From assembly GCA_026545765.1 (NCBI GenBank), contig CM048839.1, positions 65,335,187-65,399,186 of the forward strand: a DNA stretch of 64,000 bases. Reading direction: 5' to 3'. The position numbers and the translations under genes were made by a program. The notes beneath the pieces were generated by a model. That model did not search any database, was not told where the DNA came from, and worked only from the letters and a program-made list of their open reading frames with translations. How positions within the stretch are numbered: the stretch's first letter is position 1; every line of letters begins with the position of its first letter. The stretch comes from Plantago major. Its lineage: Eukaryota; Streptophyta; Magnoliopsida; Lamiales; Plantaginaceae. Of the stretch, positions 56,159 through 64,000 are shown in pieces.

Positions 56159-57876
56159 ATGGATTATGCTAATCCTATTGTCAATAGGTTACCTATTCTT
56201 GATGGCTCCAACTATAATCTTTGGAAAAGTTGCATTCGCTCGCATAGAAAATCCATTGATATCCGTGTTTGGAGAAGTGTTCTTGATGGTTATAATTTGC
56301 CTCTTTTACCTCCTGATGCAGATAAGGATTGCATTCCCTAGCCCGAACGTGATTATTCCGATAGGGAAATTGCGGATGCAAACAACAATGTGAAGGCTCT
56401 CAATATCTTATTTAGTTATGTCAATCCTCGCATGTTTAAACTGATTCAAACTTGCACGTCACTTTCAGCTCGAGAAATTCTTCAACGGCACTGTGAAGGA
56501 GATTTGAGTGTAAGGGAATCAAAACTTCAAATGATTTTGAGTTGTTTTGAAAATATGAGAATGGGGGAGGATGAGGATATCACTACTTACTTTGGTAAAC
56601 TTTTGGATATTTCTAATGAAAGTCATTTGCTTGGAGAACCTTTGTCGAACAAGCAATTAGTTTACAAAGCAATTAGGACTATTTCAAAACGTTTTGAGAT
56701 GAAAAAGATTGTTGTTGAAACCTCTGAAAACTTGTCCACCATGGATCTTCAAACGTTGTGAATATTATGCAAACTTTTGAGATGAATCTAAATGACTCAA
56801 ATGCTGTCACTGACAGAAGCATTGTACTTCAATCAAAGTCATCCAATACACTTGATATTAAGGATGATGATGATGAACTCAATGTTATGTTCAGGGCTAT
56901 GGAAAAACGTTTTCAAAATACTAATCTTAAAGGCAAGTTTAAAGCTGGTTCAAGTAACAATTCCCTTGGTCAGTCAAAATTCCCCACTAGAGCGTTGGTG
57001 AAGTATACTTACAAGAAATCTATGGATGAGGATTCTAAAAAACTAAAGAGAACTCAGTGTCATGCTTGTGAAGGCTTTGGTCATTATTCTAACGAATGTG
57101 CTATCACTCTTCGAAAGATGGGAAATTTGTATCGGGTTTCTTTGAATGATGATGAAGTAGGTACAGAGAAAGAAGTAGTACTTGAGGAAGAAGAAGTTCA
57201 CACTGATGCATTACACTCTCCAGTAAACTGGACTGATGGCAAGTTTGATGGTGCCCAGTGTTCTAACAACACTAACAACCCCATCGGTGAGCAAGAAATC
57301 TTTTTTCCAGGTGTTGCCGACGACCCAGCTGATGAGTGTATTGAAGGAGAAACATTCTGTACTGAAACACCTGAGTCCTTGGTGTTTTGTGATCTGTTTA
57401 ACTCTCACTGCATGCGTGGTTCTGTTGATCTTGATGATGTCCATCCAATTGAGAAAGACCTAAACCAGGAGGAGTTCATACAAGAACTTGAGGAGATCTA
57501 TGAGGAAGTGTTAAAGGCATGGCAATAAGCTGCCAAGAATGAGAAAGCTTTGTTCAAGGAAACTGAGTATCTGAAGGTCTTAAACAAATCTCTGCAAGAC
57601 ACAATCCTGGATCTAGGGGTTAATCTAACCAGAAAGGAAGCTGAACTAGAAAAGGTAACTGCCAGGCTCAAGGTACATGAGTTTACTTTGACAAAAATGA
57701 ATACAAGTACTGTTAAACTTGATGAAATGCTAGGTTTAGGTAATGAAGGAACTATTGGTTTAGGTTTTCAAGATCTAATCCAGGATCTAACTTCTTGTCC
57801 CAAAGATGAACCCAGTAACTATCCTACCCTTGTATTTGTGAAAGAAAAAGGATTGTCTGCCAAAAGCAAGAAATAG
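56159..57876 (+). pseudogene. Copia element C gag region
   Basis: ATG 56159: MDYANPIVNRLPILDGSNYN LWK, a UBN2/DUF4219-type gag start. A TAG at 56339 and a frame change near 56758 interrupt it. The UBN2 core is at 56390-56760 (DLSVRESKLQMILSCFENMR; MGEDEDITTYFGKLLDISNE). A CCHC knuckle CHACEGFGHYSNEC is at about 57057. A TAA at 57526 is followed in the same frame by coiled-coil-like sequence to a TAG at 57874. A second CCHC box CQFCNKSGHIKPYC lies just after it (57886-57927). Two knuckles separated by a coiled-coil region are notable. Confidence 0.8.
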
Positions 57877-57945
57877 GATTTTGTATGTCAGTTTTGTAAT
57901 AAATCTGGTCATATTAAACCTTACTGTTTCCATTACCAGAAGTCC

Positions 57946-58920
57946 TTGAAAGTTTCCAAAACCAGTGTTACAATAGAAGAAATCCCCTTAGTTGATCCAG
58001 AGTCTGTCAAAGTCCCCTCTATTGTAACCTCTTCTGATTGCAGCAAGTCTCATGCTGATAGGGACAGAAACCTACTTGAAGGAGATAATTCCCCTCACCA
58101 AAGGAACTGTCACTTATGGTGGTGGAAGCAAAAGCAGGATAATTGTTAAGGGTGTGTTGAATGTGGAAGGATTTCCAGCACTAAGAGAAGTTTTGTTAGT
58201 AGATTGCTTAGCTGCTAATTTAATTAGCATTACTCAACTATGTGATGATGATCTTAAAGTCTGTTTTGACGAGAAATCCTATGAAGTCTTTGATAGATCC
58301 AATTGCTGTGTTATGACAGGCATTAGGTCCAATGATAACTGTTACAAGTTTAGTGATCATATTGTCTGTAATCATGTGAAAGTTGATGAGTCTGTTATCT
58401 AGCACAAAAAACTAGGTCACATGAACTATAGGAATCTTGATAAGCTGGTTAAGTGTGAAGCAGTTTTAGGAATTCCCAAGCTGACCAACCCTGGTAAGAT
58501 CGTTTGTGGTGATTGTCTTAAAGGAAAACAAACCAGGGTATCCCATACACCTGTCCCTGTTGTATCGGATGGTAAGCCCACTGGTACAAACAAGTGTTTT
58601 CAGCTTCTTCATATGGATCTTATGGGTCCAATTGAAGTGAGTAGTCTTGGTAGTAGTAGATATGCCTTTGTGATTGTGGATGACTTCTCCAGGTACACTT
58701 GGATTAAGTTTCTCAAAGAGAAGTCTGAAACTTTTGATACTTTCAGAACTTTTCATACTAGTATTATTAACTTGTATGGTTGTTCTGTTATTCGTATTAG
58801 GTCTGATCATGGCAGGGAGTTTGAAAACAAAATTTTCTCTCAATTATGTGATATACATGGTATTCTACTCCCAAGACCCCTCAGCAAAATGGGATAGCTG
58901 AGCGTAAGAATCGCACTTTG
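57946..58920 (+). pseudogene. Copia element C pre-integrase and integrase region
   Basis: 58052-58402 gives GTVTYGGGSKSRIIVKGVLN and LREVLLVDCLAANLISITQL, from the protease/pre-integrase region. After a TAG at 58400 the HHCC segment follows: HKKLGHMNYRNLDKLV...CGDCLKGKQ. The integrase core then reads LLHMDLMGPIEVSSLGSSRY, FVIVDDFSRYTWIKF and IRSDHGREFEN. After a frame change near 58868 it continues PQQNGIAERKNRTLQ. All three catalytic residues (D, D, E) are identifiable. Confidence 0.85.
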
Positions 58921-59664
58921 CAGAAAATGGCTAGAGTGATGCTGAACTCTATGAATGTCTCTAGAAGACTCTGGGCTGAAGCCTTGAACACTGCGTGTCA
59001 CATCATTAATTGGGTCTATCTCAGACCTGGCTCTTCTAAGACTCCTTATGAATTAATTAAGAATAAGAAACCCAACTTGAAATACTTTCATATCTTTGGT
59101 TGTGTTTGCTATATTCTGAATGATCGTGACTATCTAGGCAAGTTTGATCCCAAAAGTGAAAAGGGAATGTTTGTTGGCTACTCCCTAAACAGTCATGCCT
59201 ACAGGATTTATAATCCAAGGCTAAAGACTGTTCAGGAGTCAGTTAATGTTGTATTTGATGACTCTACTTATGATGCAGATGCAGGTACAAAAGAAGTTGA
59301 GTCTGTCACTACACATAGAGCAGAAAGTCTAGGTACACTAGCTCAGGAAATAGAACAAAGAGCAGCTGACTCTGGACATTGTGTTCCTCGCACACCTGAT
59401 ATCAATGAAGGAAGAAATACTAGTGTTCTTGATACACCATCTGGTGTACAGCATACACCAGAAGAATCTGATGCTGAATCTGAAGATCAGAAAGAAGAAG
59501 CAGATAGTAGACGTGATCCTCCTACTAGAATCAGAAAGAGTCACCCTGTCACCCAAGTGATTGGTGTGTGTATTTCTACACATCACCTGAGGTACCTATC
59601 TTTTTTTTATGTCTCTACCACTGAACCTATGAAAGTTGGTGAAGCACTAAAAGACTCCCATTAG
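58918..59664 (+). pseudogene. Copia element C integrase C-terminal part and linker
   Basis: An open frame of 248 codons: MARVMLNSMNVSRRLWAEAL, then SSKTPYELIKNKKPNLKYFH, FGCVCYILNDRDYLGKFDPK, FVGYSLNSHAYRIYNPR. It continues with an acidic Ser/Glu-rich linker (EESDAESEDQKEEADSRRDP), typical of the region between integrase and RT in copia polyproteins. It ends with a stop at 59662 and a frame change before the RT. Confidence 0.82.
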
Positions 59665-59760
59665 ATCAATGCTATGCAAGATGAGCTACAATAATTCTCT
59701 AAGAACAATGTTTGGACTTTAGTTCCTAGGCCACCTAATGCTAATGTAATAGGTACCAAA

Positions 59761-60852
59761 ATGATCTTTAAGAACAAAAGTGATGAGAATGGTGTCATTG
59801 TTAGGAATAAGGCACGTCTAGTAGCCCAGGGTTTCATCCAAGTTGAAGGCATTGATTTTGATGAAACTTTTACTCCTGTTGCTAGGATAGAGTCTATTAG
59901 ACTGTTACTTGCTATAGAATGTCTTTTAAAGATCAAATTGTTTCAAATGGATGTCAAAGCTGCTTTTCTAAATGGATACATAGACAAAGAGGTTTTTGTT
60001 GAACAACCTAAAGGCTTTGTTGACCCTTTTCATCCTGATCATGTCTTTAAGCTTCATAAAGCTTTGTATGGATTGAAACAAGCTCCTAGGGCTTGGTATG
60101 ATAGGTTAACTGAATTTCTCTTGCAGCCTGGGTTCACAAGAGGTGACGGTGATCGTACTCTGTTTATTTTGGAACAAGACAAAGATGTGTGTATAGCACG
60201 AATCTATGTAGATGACATAGTCTTTGGTTCTACTAACAAATCTATCATGGATATGTTTGTTGGGTCTATGATAGATACCTTTGAGATGAGCATGATCGGT
60301 GAGCTCACATTGTTTCTAGGTCTACAAGTGAAACAACAACAAGATGGACTGTTTCTTTCACATGAGAAGTATGCTAGGAACCTGGGCAAGAGGTTTGGTT
60401 TGGAAGGAACTAAACCTAGCAAAACTCCCATGTCTGCAAGTTCTAAGATCTCAAGGGATGATTCTGGAGAGAGTGTAGAAACTACACTGTACAGGTCTAT
60501 GATAGGTAGCCTGCTGTATCTCTCAGCGATCCGTCCTGATATTATGTATGCAGTTTGTGTTTGTGCCAGGTATCAAGATGATCCTCGTGTTTCACACCTC
60601 AATGGTATTAAGAAAATCTTAAAGTATGTCTCTTGGACATCAAACTTGGGCATATGGTACTCAAGAGATACTAACTCCAACCTGGTTGGTTTTAGTGACT
60701 CTGACTGGGCCGGAGACTTAGACGACAGAAAATCCACAAGTGGTGGGTGTTTTTATTTAGGTAATAATTTGGTCTCTTGGTACAGAAGAAACAAAATTGC
60801 GTGTCTCTTTCCACTGCCAAATTTGAGTACATTGCGGCAGGAAGTTGTGTAA
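59761..60852 (+). pseudogene. Copia element C reverse transcriptase
   Basis: 363 codons with RVT_2 motifs in order: [57 protein letters not shown], then YVDD (60204-60215, about residues 149-152), [10 protein letters not shown] and MIGSLLYLSAIRPDIMYAVC. The RNase H start SDSDWAGDLDDRKSTSGG follows. The first ~20 residues of the domain lie upstream in another frame (KNNVWTLVPRPPNANVIGTK). A frameshift near 60780 ends the frame early. Confidence 0.87.
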
Positions 60853-61145
60853 CCCAGTTAGTATGGCTAAAGCATATGTTACATGACTATGGCCTTAAGA
60901 GTGACACCCTCCAAATGTTCTGTGATAACTTAAGTTCCATAAACATATCTAGGAATCATGTCCAGCATTCTAGAACCAAGCATATAGACATTAGACATCA
61001 TTTTTTGAGAGATCTGGTTGATGCTAAGGCTATTCACATAGAACATATAGAAACCACACATCAGTTAGCTGACATCTTTACTAAGTCATTTGATCATGAG
61101 AGATTCATCAGTTTGTGGAAATCTCTTAGTATGTGTGTTGTCTGA
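60777..61145 (+). pseudogene. Copia element C RNase H C-terminal part
   Basis: Overlaps the RT frame by a frameshift. It reads QKKQNCVSLSTAKFEYIAAG, then WLKHMLHDYGLKSDTLQMFC DN, SRTKHIDIRHHFLRDLVDAK, ADIFTKSFDHERF, and a stop at 61143. KFEY stands where copia elements usually have AEY, leaving the Glu in place. The end matches the usual polyprotein C-terminus. Confidence 0.83.
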
Positions 61146-61433
61146 TTGTGGTAGAACTTCAGTGTTGCCATAACACCACTGGCTAACACTATGTATTGCA
61201 TGTGGTGTGTAAGTCTGGATTAAGTCTTGACTTGTTTTACTTGTTTTTTTCCTTCTCTCTCTCTCTTTGGTGTTGCTTTACCTGAGGATTTTTTTGGGTT
61301 TTGATAATCCCTGGTGCAGTCGCTGGAGGACCCCTTTGAAAGGAATAATAAAAAGGCCGCTCTTCGACTAAATAAAGTATGTGCCTATTTTTGCTTTGGA
61401 AAGATGGGATGACCAGATATAGGCTGGATCGAC

Positions 61434-61646
61434 ACTGGGGTGTATGGGGCTTCGGTTGACTACATTCGGTATTGGTTCTGACTTGAGGTTGTCACTATAA
61501 AAGTGACACAGCAAATGAGTACGTATTGGGATACTGGGGTGTTTGGGGTTCCGGCTGTCTACATTCAGTCCTATGTGCTCACCTGTGTTGCCGAAGATTT
61601 TGTATTGTCACTAGGGTGTATGGGGTTCCGGCTGCCTTTATTCAGT
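61434..61646 (+). repeat. Three-copy spaced repeat in the 3' interior of copia element C
   Basis: Copies at 61434-61470, 61533-61569 and 61610-61646 follow the pattern ACTGGGGTGTATGGGGTTCC then GGCTG.CTACATTCAGT. Each is 37 bases, at 99- and 77-base spacing. The G-rich core GGGGTGT.TGGGG looks polypurine-tract-like. No ORF runs through them. Confidence 0.8.
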
Positions 61647-62045
61647 GTTTCAATCATATCAAATAAGAGTACCACCCTGTTGTTTGCTTTTTGGCACTAA
61701 TAAAAAGGTCTCTTGAGTTGTACTAATAAAAGTTTTCTGATGAGGCTACTCTGGGATTGTTCACCTGGGTGTCCTGAAAATACCATATTGTACTCAGTGT
61801 ATTTTTTTTTTCATAAATAGAGCATATATTGATAAAAGTAAAAGAGTACAAAGCGTAAAAGTAGAGATTACAAAGGAACCCACAGGCGGGTTACAACGCG
61901 AAACAAGTGAAACAAACAAAGAAACAAAAATAACATAACCCGGGATCAAGGTGATCCATGGTTGCAACCGCGGGCCTCGTTAAAACCCAGTCATAGAAAA
62001 ACCCAGTGGGAAAAACCCATGGCTGAGAAAAAGAGTGCCTGAGCG

Positions 62046-62684
62046 TTAGCGTTGCGGAAACCTATAATAAGGTAAACCGTACATGTCCCTGTGTATGTGA
62101 GGTCGAATGACATCCAAAGGAGAAGTCCAGAAACCCTCCAGATCCAACTTTGAGAGAGCATCAGCGACCGTGTTGCCTTCACGAAAAATATGAGACACCC
62201 GAAAATCCATGTCACGCATATGAGAGAGAGTCAATAGCCAACGGTTCCGGAATTTCCATGGGACTGAGTTAGTACCCGCGGAGAGCAAATTCGCTACATA
62301 AGTAGAATCTGTCTCCAACCAAATCTTATTCCAGCCCTGGGTGTGAGCCAATTCAATGCCAATCATAGCCGCAAGTAACTCGGCTTCAAAAGCATAAAGC
62401 GTACGCAGCTGATTTACAAAGCAACCCATCACGGTACCATTTGAATCTCTAAAAACCCCAGCCGCAGTAGAGGAGCCAGGAGCGGCAAGAGAAGTTCCAT
62501 CCGTGTTGCATTTAATCCATCCCAGGAGAGGGGGATACCATTGGACCTCAATGATATCTCGTGACTTAGGCGGGCACCCTTGAATACGAAAAGAATGAAG
62601 GACTTGTAAATCAACTTGATTATTAGCCATAGAACCAAGAGGGTGGGAATTAGCCTCGCCTACAAGACTCCAAATCAGAAGCAA
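62046..62684 (-). pseudogene. LINE 3 RNase H domain
   Basis: A 212-codon open frame: WSLVGEANSHPLGSMANNQV, GWIKCNTDGTSLAAPGSSTA, FEAELLAAMIGIELAH, KIWLETDSTYVANLLSAG, RVSHIFREGNTVADALSKLD. The acidic residues of DGTS, FEAEL and ETDS are present, unlike LINE 1 where the third is Asn. It ends DMYGLPYYRFPQR-stop. The frame is intact over the whole domain, but the upstream part lies in another frame. Confidence 0.82.
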
Positions 62685-62735
62685 AATAGAATGCCTGGAA
62701 ACAGGAACACCATCAAATAAGCAACGATTGCAAAT

Positions 62736-63110
62736 TCAAAGCACCCAAATGCCCGTCACAAAGGCAAGACGCCACAAAGAGAGAATCTGAGAGCTAAAAT
62801 GTTGACCCATGTCATATAACAGAAGCTCTCCAAAACTAAAGCAATCTCGAAAAGGAACCTGGAAAAGATCAAATAGAGTATGCCAGATAGTCTGAGTGAA
62901 CGGACTAGAGACCAGTAAATGGTTTTGGCAATCCATAGCAGCATAGCAAAAAACACACACCGAAGGACCAACAAAACCAGAGCCCCGCAGTTTGTCAATA
63001 GTTGGAAGAACACCATGAATAGCCTTCCAAACTATGATAGAACGACGGGGTGGGATAAAAGGAGCCCATATCCAAGATCCCCAGTCAATCTTAAGGAAAC
63101 GCGGCCGCAA
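62736..63110 (-). pseudogene. LINE 3 zinc-binding RT segment
   Basis: 124 codons with SWIWAPFIPPRRSIIVWKAI and HGVLPTIDKL, then CVFCYAAMDCQNHLLVSSPF, the zf-RVT pattern with C..C and H (the later Cys is Ser in this copy: VSSPF versus VSCPF in LINE 2). A frame break near 62730 separates it from the RNase H frame. Confidence 0.78.
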
Positions 63111-63144
63111 AGAGTGATAGTTTGCTTGGTAGAAATCGAACTGT

Positions 63145-63944
63145 CTAGAGATTCACCCGATCAGTATCGTAACCGGATGGAGCCAGATGATAGGAGAGAA
63201 TGTCGCGAGTAACATCTGGAAAAGCCATACGGAACCCATCCAAAAGAAACCAACCAGCCGGAGTCCAATACTCAGAAATAGGGAACTCGAAGTGATGCCG
63301 AAGATGAATAGGAATACCAATTCTGTCCGCAATACTGTAGCCAAGCCAATCATCAAGCCAGAAACGTAGCTGAGAGCCTTGACACGCTAACCATCTAGAC
63401 TTGGATTGAAGTGTGGGGAAACAATCCTTAAATCCAAACCAAATCGAGGAAGCAACATAAGAGCGTAAGGAAGCATGCCGAAGAAACGCTGGCGAAAGAT
63501 ATCTAGATATGGAACCTTCACAGCCCAAATATCCCAAGCAAGACGAGAAAGATACGCCTTATTAGCAGCAACCAGAGAACGAATACCAAGACCACCCTCA
63601 GACTTTGGAGCACAACAACGCTTCCAAGAGATAGAAGTCGATGCTCTCTTCAGAGTATCCCCAGTTTGGACGAAATTACGAATGCCAGCATCCATACGCT
63701 TAAGAAGAGTCAAAGGCCAACGATAAACCATCATAGAGTGTACAAAAGATCCCTGGATCACTGATTGAACAAGACATAAACGACCGGCCATAGAGAGAGA
63801 AGTGCCCTTCCATTTACTAAACTTTTCTAGAATCGAGTCCGCAAGGGATTGTAAATGACAAGTCCGAGGTGCCCCACGGAAAAGTGGAACTCCCAAATAC
63901 GTGAAAGGAAGGTGACCCTCGATAATATCCATGATTCTGCACAA
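63145..63944 (-). pseudogene. LINE 3 reverse transcriptase thumb/connection
   Basis: Frames 63944-63387 and 63537-63145 overlap by a frameshift. They contain LPFTYLGVPLFRGAPRTCHL, KWKGTSLSMAGRLCLVQSVI, CCAPKSEGGLGIRSLVAANK and AYLSRLAWDIW, followed by SIWFGFKDCFPTLQSKSRWL and WLDDWLGYSIADRIGIP. The catalytic palm would lie beyond base 64000. Confidence 0.82.
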
Positions 63945-64000
63945 GTGGTTCTTCCTGACTCGGGTGAGAAAAGTACTAAGATAAGCCCTGGACTTCTGAG

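Larger units (their letters stand above)
55400..61801 (+). mobile_element. Copia element C
   Basis: The 5' LTR ends at 56108 (…CATTTTCA), with TATAAATA at 55647-55654. Its start cannot be placed because no partner LTR is in the window; a left limit near 55400 is a guess. The primer-binding site TGGCATCAGAGCC follows at 56111-56123. Gag, pre-integrase, integrase, reverse transcriptase and RNase H follow in copia order to 61145. A non-coding 3' interior with a three-copy repeat runs to 61801, where LINE 3 is inserted. It is a different family from copia A. Frameshifts and stops are fewer than in A. Confidence 0.82.
61802..64000 (-). mobile_element. LINE 3: L1-type element, continues past the window
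   Basis: Leftward LINE ending in the T run 61802-61811, inserted in the 3' interior of copia C. By eye it is about 97% identical to LINE 2 over the shared length, with fewer frame breaks. It still runs through the RT thumb region at 64000, so its 5' end and full length are unknown. High identity between two copies at separate sites implies recent activity of this LINE family. Confidence 0.9.

Overview
The window is plant nuclear DNA, most likely from a dicot; the species cannot be named from the sequence. The evidence is the mix of sequence types: Ty1/copia elements with a TGG(T/C)ATCAGAGC primer-binding site, Ty3/gypsy elements with a TTTGGCRCCGCTGCC-type site, L1-type plant LINEs ending in a plant RNase H domain, a Mutator-like (MULE/FAR1-type) transposase tail, a TTF-type hAT fragment, and spliced exons with GTAAGT donors. 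I see no rRNA, tRNA, CRISPR array or bacterial-style operon. Nearly every coding stretch carries stops or frameshifts, so this looks like old heterochromatin built by repeated insertion.

Layout. 1-660: possible 5' end of a leftward gene. 1430-4720: AT-rich repeats rich in AACCCTAA/CCTTAACC words, including a ~280-300 bp unit, interrupted by a complete solo copia LTR (2847-4471, TSD TTAAG). 4720-6420: decayed leftward gene. 6780-20825: remains of what looks like a MULE. It holds a rightward multi-exon Ulp1/C48-type protease gene (7052-19602) facing a leftward transposase tail (20181-20492). Two later insertions split its last exon: gypsy element D (12033-17144) and 5'-truncated LINE 1 (17238-19518). 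The reading frame resumes after each.

20826-25945: leftward gypsy-type element B1, cut by rightward copia element A (25946-44770). Copia A is in turn interrupted by leftward gag-protease gypsy element E (33598-42369, TSD GTATT), which itself contains LINE 2 (about 36027-38577). Copia A carries an extra ORF after pol. 44771-48570: rightward gypsy-type element B2, joined abruptly to a truncated leftward copia A relative, A' (48571-51457). 51458-52967: probable LTR of another related gypsy family. 52968-54960: no gene recognised. 54967-55300: hAT fragment. About 55400-61800: rightward copia element C. 61802-64000: LINE 3, nearly identical to LINE 2 and running off the window.

Inferred order of events: MULE first, then D, LINE 1 and B1; copia A into B1; E into copia A; LINE 2 into E. 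Four gypsy-type elements (D, B1, E, B2) show gag or gag-protease but no reverse transcriptase or integrase, so they look non-autonomous. They share terminal sequences and, in three of them, a conserved non-coding hairpin. The most unusual signals are: about 25 copies of TGTCTAGTTTT confined to introns and the tail of the Ulp1-like gene; two introns of that gene with homologous ends; the conserved hairpin CGCACAAAAGTGCG; and family-specific GC-rich palindromes at a similar depth in several gypsy LTRs. All identities and counts are by-eye estimates.
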